Positions 17,509 to 26,218 of a DNA stretch of 64,000 nt are shown here, piece by piece (the first letter of the stretch is position 1; every line of letters starts with the position of its first letter). This DNA is from UMGS1279 sp045540715. GTDB lineage: Bacteria; Bacillota; Clostridia; Oscillospirales; Acutalibacteraceae. Position numbers and translations under genes: made by a program. The notes under the pieces are model-generated. The model was not told the origin of the DNA. It worked only from the letters and a program-made list of their open reading frames with translations, and ran no database searches. The stretch spans positions 74,295-138,294 of the forward strand of contig JAZQHT010000013.1 of NCBI GenBank assembly GCA_045540715.1. The letters run 5' to 3'.

Positions 17509-19512
17509 TTATAAAAGCTTGTTTGTTGGGTCTGATATATGGCTGTTAATTTGTGTAAAGAAATAAGAATCTAACACGTTTTTAACTAAAGTACCGCTAT
17601 ATCTACTATATCTGCCGTGCTCTAATATTACGGCAACGGCAATTTCGGGGTTATCAAAGGGGGCAAAAGCTACGAAAATCGTGTGGTCTTCACCTTGTGG
17701 GTTTTGGCTTGTACCCGATTTACCGCCAAGTTTAATAGCATAACTATCAAATACTGCAGCACCCGTACCGTCTTCCGTAACAGAAAGCATAGCCTTTTTA
17801 ACCGTATCAAAAACGCCATCGTTAAACTTAATTGTATTCATAACGATAGGTTTATTTTGTAAAATAACTTTATCTTGGTCGTAACTATATATGCTATCAA
17901 TTAAAGTGGTTTTATATCTTGTGCCGTTATTGGCAATGGTTGCGGTATAAGTTGCAAGTTGTAATGGTGTAAAAGAGTTATCACTTTGTCCAATAGCCGC
18001 TTGAACTGTTAAGCCTTCAAACCATTGATCTCTAGTACCCGGTCCTGCTAAAAGGCCTGCACTTTCGGTAACTTCAACACCGGTAAGTTCACCAAGTCCA
18101 AATGCTTTTGCATAATTATTAATTCTGTTAATACCAAGCCTACGGCCTATATCGTAAAAGTAAATATTACAAGATTTTGCAAGAGCCCAATTTAAATCAA
18201 GTGAGCCGTGCACCCTCATACATTTTGGCTGATAGTCGTCGTAATACTTATAAATACCACCACAATGTATTGTATCAGATGGGGTCATAATATTTTCTTG
18301 AAGACCCGCTAATGCAATTATAGGCTTAAATACCGAACCCGGTGCATAAGTACCGTTAAAGGCTCTGTCAAAAAGAGGCTTATTGGGGTCTGCAATTAGT
18401 GTGCTATATTCTTTTGATTCTTGTTCGTAAGTATAGGTTGGGTAGTTTGCAGATGCAATAACACCGCCCGTTTTAACGTTTAACACAACAACCGCGCCGG
18501 CAGAAACGTTCTCGCCCGAATCGTTACATAAATCGATTGCATCTTTTAAAGATTTTTGCGCGGCGTTTTGAATTGTTTTATCTAAAGTTAATCTAATGGT
18601 GTGGCCGGGTACTGCTTCTTTAGTAACAACCGAAGAAATGATTTTACCGGAAGAATCTAAAGTATAGGTAATTTCACCGTCGGTGCCTTTAAGATAACTT
18701 TCGCTTTGTGCTTCAATACCCGAAATTCCTACTTTATCAGAAAAGGTATAACCTTTGTCTTTATATTTTGCCCAGTTTTCTGCGTGAATAGGGCCAACTT
18801 TACCAATAATGTGAGGGGCAACGGAAGAACTGTCGTACTCTCTAAACTGAGCCACCTCTACTAAAATACCTAATTTTGCAAAACCGCTTTCAGATACCAC
18901 CGACATAATTTCGGGAGTAATGTCTTCTGCAAAGGTATATGGATAAGAAACAGAAAAATCTGAAACGTCCATAGTATATCTTACCCCTGCAATAAGGCGC
19001 TGAACTTTTGGGTCTAAGCCTTGCAAGGTGTATTTAGCAATAAGTTCGTCCATACAGTTTTGAACGGTGGCATAGTGAGCTAGTCCCAAACGAGATTTTA
19101 AGTTGCTTACAGCCGAAGTATTATCTGTAAAAGCAAACTCTCCCGTAACTGTAATTGGCAGTTCGTCGCGCCATTTATGGTTATATTTTGATAAAATCGC
19201 CATAAGGTCGCGAATATTATTATTTAGGTTTTCTTTATCAACGTAAGCGCTGTAAAAAACAATGTTATAACCCTCGCGGTTGGTGGCAATGGGTCTTCCG
19301 TAGCAGTCAATAATTTCACCGCGTGGTGCTTTAATGGCGGCTGTACGTGTGCTTAAGCCCGATGCTTGTGCTTGATATTTTGCGGCATCAAATACTTGAA
19401 GCTGAATTGCTCTAAAACCAAAAACAACCATAATAGCGCTTAAAATTATAGCCACCACGCGTGTGCGTGTAGCTGCAACTTTTTTATAAGGATCTGTTTT
19501 TGGTCTAAACAT
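17509..19512 (-). CDS. mrdA: penicillin-binding protein 2, elongasome transpeptidase
   Basis: This 667-residue class B PBP has a cytoplasmic tip, a membrane helix at about 18-38, a PBP dimerisation domain from about 60 to 290, and a transpeptidase domain with SVFK (Ser393, Lys396), SCN at 447-449 and KSG at 598-600. KSG in place of KTG is an allowed Ser/Thr variant. It cross-links peptidoglycan during side-wall growth, with MreBCD scaffolding. Its position directly after mreD (10-nt gap) supports the PBP2 rather than the SpoVD/FtsI assignment. It is about the usual length for clostridial PBP2. Confidence 0.95.
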   Translation of the reverse strand: MFRPKTDPYKKVAATRTRVVAIILSAIMVVFGFRAIQLQVFDAAKYQAQASGLSTRTAAIKAPRGEIIDCYGRPIATNREGYNIVFYSAYVDKENLNNNIRDLMAILSKYNHKWRDELPITVTGEFAFTDNTSAVSNLKSRLGLAHYATVQNCMDELIAKYTLQGLDPKVQRLIAGVRYTMDVSDFSVSYPYTFAEDITPEIMSVVSESGFAKLGILVEVAQFREYDSSSVAPHIIGKVGPIHAENWAKYKDKGYTFSDKVGISGIEAQSESYLKGTDGEITYTLDSSGKIISSVVTKEAVPGHTIRLTLDKTIQNAAQKSLKDAIDLCNDSGENVSAGAVVVLNVKTGGVIASANYPTYTYEQESKEYSTLIADPNKPLFDRAFNGTYAPGSVFKPIIALAGLQENIMTPSDTIHCGGIYKYYDDYQPKCMRVHGSLDLNWALAKSCNIYFYDIGRRLGINRINNYAKAFGLGELTGVEVTESAGLLAGPGTRDQWFEGLTVQAAIGQSDNSFTPLQLATYTATIANNGTRYKTTLIDSIYSYDQDKVILQNKPIVMNTIKFNDGVFDTVKKAMLSVTEDGTGAAVFDSYAIKLGGKSGTSQNPQGEDHTIFVAFAPFDNPEIAVAVILEHGRYSRYSGTLVKNVLDSYFFTQINSHISDPTNKLL

Positions 19513-19522
19513 ATATTACCTA

Positions 19523-20032
19523 CTAACTAAACTTTTTATAGATAAATCTAAATAAATAGAAAAATGGAATTATATAAAGTGCCGTATATATGCAAGAAGG
19601 TAACGAAATTTCTAAAAGGTATTTTAATTTCATAGGTTCGTTACCCAAGCAAATATAGAAAAACCATTTTGATAAATAATAAATAAAGCTTGTTCCTAGT
19701 GTTAATAATGCGGCGGCTCTGATATTTTTATTTAATAAATGGGTTGCTAAAATACCTGCAACCGTTCCAAGCAAGGTAAACACCGCAGTATGAAAAAAGC
19801 CTGTGGGGGCAACGCTATCTAATAATACGCCCACGTAAAAACCTGCAACGCAAGAAAAGGTTTCTTTAAAAAACATTGTTCCTGCAATTAAAGCGGGTAT
19901 TAATAAAATTGGGGTAATACCAAAAACGGTTAACGAAAGACCAGGTATTCTTGAAATGATATAAATTACAAAGTATAAAACGGCAATGCCTATATATACA
20001 AAGTAAGAAAATCTCTTTTGATTACGTTCCAT
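19523..20032 (-). CDS. mreD: rod-shape determining protein MreD
   Basis: This is a 169-residue hydrophobic protein with about five membrane segments. Sequence identity in MreD is low, so the call rests on size, topology and position between mreC (2-nt gap) and the PBP2 gene (10-nt gap). In the elongation complex MreD bridges MreC and the lipid II synthesis and polymerisation machinery. The start is ATG; the upstream ribosome site overlaps the end of mreC. Confidence 0.9.
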   Translation of the reverse strand: MERNQKRFSYFVYIGIAVLYFVIYIISRIPGLSLTVFGITPILLIPALIAGTMFFKETFSCVAGFYVGVLLDSVAPTGFFHTAVFTLLGTVAGILATHLLNKNIRAAALLTLGTSFIYYLSKWFFYICLGNEPMKLKYLLEISLPSCIYTALYIIPFFYLFRFIYKKFS

Positions 20033-20034
20033 AG

Positions 20035-20892
20035 TTATTCCCCACTTTTTATAACGTTACCTTGTCCGGAAAAATAGGTAATAACCATTACGTTTTTAAT
20101 ATTTTCAAATTCAACCGCAGGACTAATTACACCGTAAACACCTGTTGAATAATCTTCTCTGTGCAAAGTTTCAAGTCTGCCAATAAGTAGGCCTTCAGGA
20201 AAAACACCGCCGCCTGCAGTTACTATCATATCGCCAATAGCAACACTGCTTGTACGCGAAAGGTTTTTAATTCTACCCTTGTTTTGTTTTGCAAGTTCTA
20301 GGTTACCTTCAATAACACCAACGTCTTTTGTGCGGCTGTCATAAGCGCCGCAAGAAAGAGACGGGTCCAAAACCGTTACAACCTTACTGTAACTTGCGGC
20401 CACTTCGCCAATATAACCAACAAGTCCTTCATCGGTTATAACGGGGTCGTATAAGCTAACGCCGTTTAAACTGCCCTTGTTAATTAAAAAGCTTCCATAC
20501 GGGTCATCGGCATTTTTAGAAATTAAGCCTGCTGGTTCAAACTCAAAGTTTGGGTTATTGTCTTTAATTTCTAAATATTTTTTGTAAAATTCGTTTTCTT
20601 CTTTAATTTTTTCGTAGTCTATAAGTTGCGAATTAAGGTCGTTAATGTCGGCCTTTAATTCTTCATTTTTAAGCATTATGGTTTCGGCATCGTTAAGCTT
20701 TTTAAAAAAGTCGTTAATATCGTTACCAATACCTGTAAAAAAGCTTTGTATTGGTGCAGAAATAGACCCCACCAAATTACTTAGCGGAGATGAAATGCCA
20801 CCAATAGCAGTAAGCACTATACTAATTACAAGTATAATGCTAACAACCGTTACCATTATTTTAAATTTTCTGCTTCTAAAAAAGAAACGCAA
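20035..20892 (-). CDS. mreC: rod-shape determining protein MreC
   Basis: This 285-residue protein starts at TTG, with AGAAGG 7 nt upstream. A membrane helix spans about residues 12-33, then a coiled coil (about 60-105, LKNEELKADINDLNSQLIDYEK region), then the paired beta-barrel extracytoplasmic domain with INKGSLNGVSLYDPVI and VGYIGEVAASYSKVVTVLDP. MreC organises the elongasome outside the membrane. It sits 11 nt after mreB and 2 nt before mreD. Confidence 0.94.
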   Translation of the reverse strand: MRFFFRSRKFKIMVTVVSIILVISIVLTAIGGISSPLSNLVGSISAPIQSFFTGIGNDINDFFKKLNDAETIMLKNEELKADINDLNSQLIDYEKIKEENEFYKKYLEIKDNNPNFEFEPAGLISKNADDPYGSFLINKGSLNGVSLYDPVITDEGLVGYIGEVAASYSKVVTVLDPSLSCGAYDSRTKDVGVIEGNLELAKQNKGRIKNLSRTSSVAIGDMIVTAGGGVFPEGLLIGRLETLHREDYSTGVYGVISPAVEFENIKNVMVITYFSGQGNVIKSGE

Positions 20893-20903
20893 ACTAAAAC
20901 CTT

Positions 20904-21923
20904 CTATCTATATCTTTTAAATCTTCTAAAAGTATTGCCCGAAAATTCTGCTGTTTCTAAACATTTTGCGGTGCCAAGCACTACGCAGTCAAGTGGGTTT
21001 TCGGCAACGAAAACAGGCATACCAGTTTCTTCTGCCATAAGTTTATCAAGTCCACGAAGTAACGCGCCGCCACCCGTTAAGGTAATGCCGCTATCTAGTA
21101 TATCGGCAGAAAGTTCCGGCGGAGTTTTTTCTAGGGTGTTTTTAACCGCGTCAATAATTTGAGAAACGGGGTCAGAAATTGCTTCGCGAATTTCTGCCGC
21201 TGTTATAATAATATTTTTCGGTAGGCCGTCAACAAGGTTTCTGCCCTTAATTTCCATGCCGTCTTCACCTTCGTAAGGTACGGCAGAACCAATTTGTATT
21301 TTAATGGTTTCGGCAGTTCTTTCGCCAATTAGCATATTGTGGCGCTTTCTAATATAGTTAATAATGGCTTCGTCAATATTATCGCCTGCCATCCTAACCG
21401 ACTGTGCCGTTACAATATCTCCTAAAGAAATAACCGCAACTTCGCTTGTACCACCGCCAATGTCCACAACCATACAACCGGTTGCTTCTTCTATTGGAAG
21501 GTTTGCTCCAACTGCCGCTGCCATTGGCTCTTCAATAAGTTCAATAAAGGTGGCGCCCGCTTGCTTTGCGGCATCGTAAACTGCACGGCTTTCAACCTCG
21601 GTTACACCTGCAGGAACACAAATCATAACCCTAACACGAGTGGTTAAGGTGCCACGAAGTGCTTGTTTTATGAATTTTTTAAGCATAGCCGCAGTAAAAT
21701 CAAAGTCAGCAATAACGCCGTCTTTAAGTGGTCTTATTGCCCCAATAGAACCGGGGGTGCGGCCAATCATTTCTTTTGCTTCTAAACCAACAGCTTTAAC
21801 AACGTCGTTACGTACGTCGTACGCTACAACGCTTGGCTCACGCATTATAATTCCCTTGCCCTTAACACAAACAAGGGTGTTTGCAGTACCTAAGTCTATA
21901 CCAATGTCCCTAGTAAATAACAA
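20904..21923 (-). CDS. mreB: actin-like cell shape protein MreB
   Basis: MreB forms membrane-bound filaments that direct side-wall synthesis. I place the start at TTG 21923, giving MLFTRDIGIDLGTANTLV (339 residues). The in-frame TTG at 21938 would put GGAGG inside the gene, whereas GGAGG sits 8 nt ahead of 21923. Actin-fold ATP motifs are visible: DLGTANTLV, the phosphate-2 segment VVDIGGGTSEVAVI, and TGGGALLRGLD near the end. It leads the minus-strand mreB-mreC-mreD-PBP2-rpiB operon. Confidence 0.95.
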   Translation of the reverse strand: MLFTRDIGIDLGTANTLVCVKGKGIIMREPSVVAYDVRNDVVKAVGLEAKEMIGRTPGSIGAIRPLKDGVIADFDFTAAMLKKFIKQALRGTLTTRVRVMICVPAGVTEVESRAVYDAAKQAGATFIELIEEPMAAAVGANLPIEEATGCMVVDIGGGTSEVAVISLGDIVTAQSVRMAGDNIDEAIINYIRKRHNMLIGERTAETIKIQIGSAVPYEGEDGMEIKGRNLVDGLPKNIIITAAEIREAISDPVSQIIDAVKNTLEKTPPELSADILDSGITLTGGGALLRGLDKLMAEETGMPVFVAENPLDCVVLGTAKCLETAEFSGNTFRRFKRYR

Positions 21924-22066
21924 CTGCTTTTCCTCCAATATTTAAAAATCGCATAATACGACATATTATTTTACAGTATATATTATAATATATATTTCAT
22001 ATTCTTGCAATGGTAATTTAAGAGAATTAGTAAATATTTTTTTGGTGAGAAATATTGCAAAAAAAT

Positions 22067-22098
22067 AAAAAGAACCAAGCGTTGTGCCTGGTTCTTTT
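22067..22098 (-). terminator. intrinsic terminator of the CHAP-dockerin gene
   Basis: AAAAGAACCA and TGGTTCTTTT form a hairpin with T/A-rich tails on both sides, just beyond the stop of the minus-strand gene. Confidence 0.88.
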
Positions 22099-22108
22099 TT
22101 ACTATAAT

Positions 22109-23731
22109 TTACTCTAACGTGTAGCCGGTCCAATCGGCTAAATATCTCGCTAAATATGTTGCATCTTTACTGTCAAACTCACCATCTCCGTTTGTATCAG
22201 CTGCTTCTTCTACAAAGTTCTCAACTTCCCAATCGGCCAACTTTCTGCGAATAGCAGTTAAATCTTTGCTGTCAATTTCGTCATCACCCGTAACGTTTCC
22301 GCGATTATTAACCGCTTTTGCCCAAACAGCATAAAGCGTTATATTAGCATTTGTTGTATAACTGCCTCCGGCATAATAAGATGGTGTTTCAGCCGTTGCA
22401 CTTGTTGACCAACCAAGAAATTTATATCCATCTCTAATTGGTTTAATTATACTTATCGGCGCACTTATACCGTACTCTTTCATCTGCATATCGGGTGCAC
22501 TGGTTCCACCGTTTGCATTATAAGTAATACTATTTAAAATAGTCCAGGTTTGGCTTGCGCTAGCGTTATATGTATTAAGATATACATTATCGGCTTGGCC
22601 TTCCATTACACAATTTAAATTTTGCGTGTTGTGAATAATATAACCATTGCTGGTTTTTTTGAATTTCCAACGTTGTCTTGACTGATAGTTATTCGTCCAC
22701 AGACAAACGTTAGAGCCACTACTAATGGTATCACCACAACCCTGTACTACACGTGTACTACTACAATGAGGTTGTATTGCAAAATCAGTCTCATTGCCCG
22801 TATATGAAATGGTATATTGTTGGGCTTTTGAACCATTAAATGTCCATAAACCAATATTAGTATTGTCTGCATCAACCATATTGGTTAAGTCCATATAAGT
22901 ACCCGTTGCATTGTTCCTTATATAATAAGTGCCGGTGCTAATTTTAGCAAAGTTCATACACTCGCTACAAGAGTCCAAAAATACAGGTTGTGAAGTGTTT
23001 TTCGTTATCTCACCACAGCCGCACCTATAACACTTGTAATGCGGATGGGTCGATTCATAATAGAGATATTCATTATAATAGTGCTCGGTATGGTTTGTCG
23101 TACACTCACTACAAGACTCTAAATATACGGGCTCAGAAGTGTTTCTTTGCACTTCACCACAAAAACATTTATAGCATTTATAATGCGGATGAGCTGCTTC
23201 ATAGTAAACATATTCGGTATAAGAGTGGGTGGTATGGGGATTTTCTTGAAAATCCGGTCTAATGACACCCCAATAATTCGCACGCTCACCCGTGGAAATG
23301 ATGTTATATCCATTTGTATATGATTGACTTTTTATAGAAACATATAAGCCGTCCCAGTTTTGATGAAAATACACTCCCTCACCGCCACATATTGCGACGT
23401 GTCCGTACTGAGTTCCAGTCCAAATCATTATATCGCCTTTTTGCGGCTTAGCCCCTTTTATCCTCGTCCAACCGACTGGCAACTGGTTGGTAGCATAATC
23501 TTCTCCATTTCCATAAGATCTGGGAACACCCAAATATTGATAATAATCTACTACCAATGCAACACATTGCCCAGTTCCTACTTTTTCCCCTACCAAAGAA
23601 TGTAAATAAGCAACCGCTTCGTCTGCTGTGTGGGCGGTAAACGCGCTTGCTTTGTTAGCTTCGTTATCAAATAAAAAAATACTTGACATGCACAAAACTA
23701 ACACAAACACGAACGATAATAATCTTTTCAT
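22109..23731 (-). CDS. secreted CHAP amidase with ricin-type lectin, InlB-like repeat and dockerin
   Basis: The 540-residue form starts at ATG 23731 behind GGAGA; the open frame upstream lacks a site. Domains in order: signal peptide 1-30; CHAP cysteine amidase/peptidase about 35-160 with catalytic Cys56 (TGQCVALV) and His111 (YGHVAICG); two Cys-rich repeats at about 168-210 and 215-258 (HPHYKCYKCFCGE, then SCSEC); ricin-type beta-trefoil about 262-400; InlB B-repeat-like domain about 401-470; two dockerin loops about 478-540 (TGDDEIDSKD and TNGDGEFDSKD). It probably cleaves peptidoglycan or peptides while anchored through the dockerin and carbohydrate binding. See the leader feature for regulation. 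Confidence 0.9.
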   Translation of the reverse strand: MKRLLSFVFVLVLCMSSIFLFDNEANKASAFTAHTADEAVAYLHSLVGEKVGTGQCVALVVDYYQYLGVPRSYGNGEDYATNQLPVGWTRIKGAKPQKGDIMIWTGTQYGHVAICGGEGVYFHQNWDGLYVSIKSQSYTNGYNIISTGERANYWGVIRPDFQENPHTTHSYTEYVYYEAAHPHYKCYKCFCGEVQRNTSEPVYLESCSECTTNHTEHYYNEYLYYESTHPHYKCYRCGCGEITKNTSQPVFLDSCSECMNFAKISTGTYYIRNNATGTYMDLTNMVDADNTNIGLWTFNGSKAQQYTISYTGNETDFAIQPHCSSTRVVQGCGDTISSGSNVCLWTNNYQSRQRWKFKKTSNGYIIHNTQNLNCVMEGQADNVYLNTYNASASQTWTILNSITYNANGGTSAPDMQMKEYGISAPISIIKPIRDGYKFLGWSTSATAETPSYYAGGSYTTNANITLYAVWAKAVNNRGNVTGDDEIDSKDLTAIRRKLADWEVENFVEEAADTNGDGEFDSKDATYLARYLADWTGYTLE

Positions 23732-23752
23732 AATATTTTCTCCAAAAATTAA

Positions 23753-23780
23753 AAAGTGCGGCCACCGAAGTAACCGCACA
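23753..23780 (-). terminator. intrinsic terminator inside the leader of the CHAP gene
   Basis: On the minus strand GTGCGGTTAC-TTCG-GTGGCCGCAC is a 10-bp stem closed by a UUCG tetraloop and followed by TTTTT. It ends about 20 nt before the CHAP start codon, with the ribosome site after it. It should stop transcription unless an alternative fold forms. Confidence 0.85.
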
Positions 23781-23802
23781 AAAAACGCAAACCCCGATAG
23801 TC

Positions 23803-23961
23803 GCGAAACCAATTCAATATAAAAGCACTATATGTACTCAACATTGATGGAATTTGCATTTTTATCAAATTCATATTGTTAAGTACAAAAACACTGCATC
23901 AAAAAGAAACACTATTTTTCTTTATTATAGCGCTTGCGTTTTTATATTCAATTGGTTTCGC
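23803..23961. repeat. 21-bp inverted repeat flanking a promoter-bearing segment
   Basis: The arms 23803-23823 and 23941-23961 match as an inverted repeat with one mismatch (GCGAAACCAATT...). They enclose 117 bp. A minus-strand promoter is visible: TTGAAT (rc of 23946-23951) and TATAAT (rc of 23924-23929), 16 bp apart, aimed at the CHAP gene. Inside the transcript, TGTACTTAACA and TGTTGAGTACA (23833-23887) form a further hairpin. Confidence 0.75.
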
Positions 23962-24082
23962 AATGATATTTTATCATAATAACAAAGTTATTACAATATT
24001 TTTTTAGCGTGAAAAAATAATACACCATTGTTATTAATGGGTACATGCTTTGTAATCTCTTTTGCGGTGAAAAATAAAAACA
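23962..24082. other. AT-rich intergenic stretch without a gene
   Basis: Small palindromes only: TGATA/TATCA at about 23963-23975 and TAATAAC-AAA-GTTATTA just after it. No open frame with a ribosome site on either strand and no recognisable RNA family. The whole gap 23732-24135 holds the CHAP leader, the inverted repeat, this stretch and the next terminator. Confidence 0.6.
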
Positions 24083-24112
24083 AAAAAGCACCTGAGTAAT
24101 CAGGTGCTTTTA
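24083..24112 (-). terminator. intrinsic terminator
   Basis: AAAAGCACCTGA-GTAA-TCAGGTGCTTTT hairpin downstream of the dCMP deaminase gene. Confidence 0.9.
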
Positions 24113-24135
24113 TTTTTGGCTTATTTTTTTACTCT

Positions 24136-24615
24136 TTATAAATCTAAACTTAAAACTTCGCCTTTTTTGGTGTATTGGCGGTATTTTACGCCGGCGGCGT
24201 CGAACATTTTTTTAGATGCCTTAACACCATCGGTATCGGCATATTTATCTTCTAAATAAACTACCTCTGTAATACCGATTTGAATAATGGCTTTAGCGCA
24301 CTCGTTACAAGGGAAAAGTGTGCAATAGCAACGGCAACCCGAAAGATTACCGCCCCTAAAATTTAAAATTGCATTTAATTCTGCGTGGCAAACAAAGGCA
24401 TATTTTGTGTCTAGCATACCACCTGCTCTGTCCCAAGGAAATTCTTCATCTGAACAGCCGCGTGGCATACCGTTATAACCCACCGACATAATACGATTTT
24501 CGTTATTTACAATACAAGCGCCAACCTGAGTGGAAGGGTCTTTACTACGCTTTGCCGAAAGCATTGCAACCCCCATAAAATACTCGTCCCAATTTATGTA
24601 ATCTTCCCTTTTCAT
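24136..24615 (-). CDS. comEB: dCMP deaminase family protein
   Basis: This 159-residue zinc deaminase has the ligand and catalytic residues His77 and Glu79 (CHAELNAIL) and Cys103/Cys106 (CTLFPCNECAK). The spacing and the N-terminal DEYFMGVAMLSAKRSKDPSTQ are those of dCMP deaminases, which make dUMP for thymidylate synthesis; bacillary ComEB is the same family. It lies 9 nt after the HAD phosphatase gene in the same minus-strand unit, with AGGAG ahead of its ATG. Confidence 0.93.
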   Translation of the reverse strand: MKREDYINWDEYFMGVAMLSAKRSKDPSTQVGACIVNNENRIMSVGYNGMPRGCSDEEFPWDRAGGMLDTKYAFVCHAELNAILNFRGGNLSGCRCYCTLFPCNECAKAIIQIGITEVVYLEDKYADTDGVKASKKMFDAAGVKYRQYTKKGEVLSLDL

Positions 24616-24624
24616 AATTAGCTC

Positions 24625-25272
24625 CTATAATAAAATATTTTCTAATTCTTCTGCAGTATTTGCAAGTGCCTTTGCACCGTTTAAAATAAGTTCTTCTTTA
24701 GTTCTAAAGCCCCAGGTAACACCAACAGGATAAAGTCCTGCGTTAACACCCGTTAAAACGTCGTTACTGCTATCTCCCACAAAGGCGCAGTCTTGCGGCT
24801 TTAAATTTAATTCTTTTAATGCCATAAGTGTAAGGGTGGGGTCGGGCTTTGCAGGAACACCCTCGCGCTGACCATAAATTAAATCAAAACTTTTGCCGTA
24901 AAGCTTTTCTACAACCGTTTCTGCCATAGAATCAACCTTATTTGTTACAACCGCTATTATAACGCCCTTTTCTTTAAGCTTTAAAATAAGATTTGGCATA
25001 TTTTCATATGCATAGGTTGTATCAACAAAATGTTTTGCGTAATACTCTAAATAATACTTTTTAACAAAGGCAATATTTTCTTTTGTGGCGTTTTGCTTTA
25101 AAGCACGCTCAATCATTTTATCGGTACCGTCACCAACAAAGAGTTTATACTCTTCTAATTTTGGCTCTTCATATCCTAATTTTGCAATGCCGTAATTTAC
25201 CGCATTACATAGATCTTGCAAGGTGTTTGCAAGCGTTCCGTCAAGGTCAAAAATTACCCCTTTAAACTTCAA
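24625..25272 (-). CDS. HAD phosphatase, phosphoglycolate phosphatase-like
   Basis: This 215-residue HAD-IA enzyme starts at TTG with GGGAAG 8 nt upstream. It shows the nucleophile motif FDLDGTLANT (Asp9), a helical C1 cap, VVTNK (motif II), the Lys in PAKPDP (motif III) and VGDSSNDV (motif IV). This is the Gph/PpaX pattern. The natural substrate may be phosphoglycolate, pyrophosphate or a nucleotide. Co-transcription with a dCMP deaminase hints at nucleotide housekeeping, but that is inference. Confidence 0.9.
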   Translation of the reverse strand: MKFKGVIFDLDGTLANTLQDLCNAVNYGIAKLGYEEPKLEEYKLFVGDGTDKMIERALKQNATKENIAFVKKYYLEYYAKHFVDTTYAYENMPNLILKLKEKGVIIAVVTNKVDSMAETVVEKLYGKSFDLIYGQREGVPAKPDPTLTLMALKELNLKPQDCAFVGDSSNDVLTGVNAGLYPVGVTWGFRTKEELILNGAKALANTAEELENILL

Positions 25273-25351
25273 AAAAATACTTCCCTTATTGCTTTTTAAT
25301 TATTTTACCACATAAAAAATATTCCTTCAACAAAAAAATTAAAAATAATAC

Positions 25352-25380
25352 TTGCAAATTGAAAAGAAAGGTGCTATTAT
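25352..25380 (+). promoter_or_regulatory. sigma-A-type promoter of rpmB
   Basis: TTGCAA at 25352-25357 and TATTAT at 25375-25380, 17 bp apart, 37 bp before the GTG start. Confidence 0.75.
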
Positions 25381-25417
25381 AATATGGCTATCGAATTTTT
25401 TTAAGGAGGTGCGCACA

Positions 25418-25606
25418 GTGGCTAAATGTGAAATCTGCAGCAAAGAAGTTAAATTTGGTATAGCTGTTTCCCACTCGCACAGAAGATCCAACAGAACTTG
25501 GAAGCCCAACGTAAAACGCGTAAAGGCTATTGTTAACGGTACACCCCGTAGAATTAACGTATGTACCCGTTGCCTTCGCTCCGGTAAGGTTACAAGAGCG
25601 GTTTAA
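25418..25606 (+). CDS. rpmB: 50S ribosomal protein bL28
   Basis: The 62-residue protein starts at GTG 25418, 8 nt after AAGGAGG. An upstream in-frame extension exists but reads through the ribosome site. It is the zinc-binding (C+) form, with CEIC at the N-terminus and CTRC near the C-terminus. HSHRRSNRTWKPNVKRVK is the L28 signature. It is a single gene between its own promoter and terminator, the usual arrangement in Clostridia. Confidence 0.97.
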   Translation: MAKCEICSKEVKFGIAVSHSHRRSNRTWKPNVKRVKAIVNGTPRRINVCTRCLRSGKVTRAV

Positions 25607-25617
25607 CACAAAAAGCG

Positions 25618-25645
25618 CAACCGGTCTTAACCGGTTGTTTTTTTA
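25618..25645 (+). terminator. intrinsic terminator of rpmB
   Basis: CAACCGG-TCTTAA-CCGGTTG followed by eight T. Confidence 0.9.
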
Positions 25646-25702
25646 TGTTAAATCTACTATTTGCAAAGGCTTATTTTATCTAAAAATTAGTTACATTTTT
25701 TC

Positions 25703-25731
25703 TTGACAAAATGTTATATATTAGATATAAT
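25703..25731 (+). promoter_or_regulatory. consensus sigma-A promoter of the DUF177-rpmF operon
   Basis: TTGACA at 25703-25708 and TATAAT at 25726-25731 with a 17-bp spacer. Confidence 0.88.
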
Positions 25732-25757
25732 AATCTTTGCGACAAACGGAGTGTAAT

Positions 25758-26204
25758 ATGAAACTTGATTTAAGAGCAATTTTTACAGGCGAAATCAAAA
25801 ATCTTGAAATTAATAGGGATTTTGATATGTCTAAAGAAGAACTTGACGGGGTTTATCCACTTAAAACACCTGTTAAGATTTCGGGCACAATTAAAAACAG
25901 CGCCGACGTGGTAAAATTTAAGGCGAAAGTTACTGCTTTAATTGTGAAAGACTGTGATCGTTGTTGTAAAGAAACAGAAAAAACGTATGAATTTGATATT
26001 GATACCGTTTTAGTGCTTGATAGTCAAGATATCGATGATTACGTTGAAGTTCCAGCTTACAAACTTGATTTATATGAGCTTGTAAGAAGCGAAATTGTAC
26101 TTAATCTACCAGTTTTACACCTATGCAGCGAAGATTGTAAGGGTATATGTGCTGTTTGCGGTACTAACCTTAACGAATCGGATTGTGGCTGCGCAAGTAT
26201 TTAA
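25758..26204 (+). CDS. DUF177 (YceD-like) protein
   Basis: The 148-residue protein starts at ATG 25758 behind GGAG; an upstream in-frame ATG lies without a site. It belongs to DUF177/YceD, which is nearly always found just ahead of rpmF, as here (14-nt gap). It carries CDRC near the middle and CSEDCKGICAVCG plus a closing CGC, so a zinc site is likely. Plant and E. coli relatives have been linked to 23S rRNA accumulation; the bacterial Gram-positive role is not settled. Confidence 0.92.
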   Translation: MKLDLRAIFTGEIKNLEINRDFDMSKEELDGVYPLKTPVKISGTIKNSADVVKFKAKVTALIVKDCDRCCKETEKTYEFDIDTVLVLDSQDIDDYVEVPAYKLDLYELVRSEIVLNLPVLHLCSEDCKGICAVCGTNLNESDCGCASI

Positions 26205-26218
26205 AGGAGGTGCCCTTA

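Noticed and set aside
21924..21938. Upstream TTG start of MreB
   Set aside because: It would bury the GGAGG ribosome site inside the gene; the downstream TTG gives the usual MreB N-terminus.
22990..23262. Plus-strand open frame of 90 codons
   Set aside because: It is a shadow of the Cys/His repeats of the CHAP gene.
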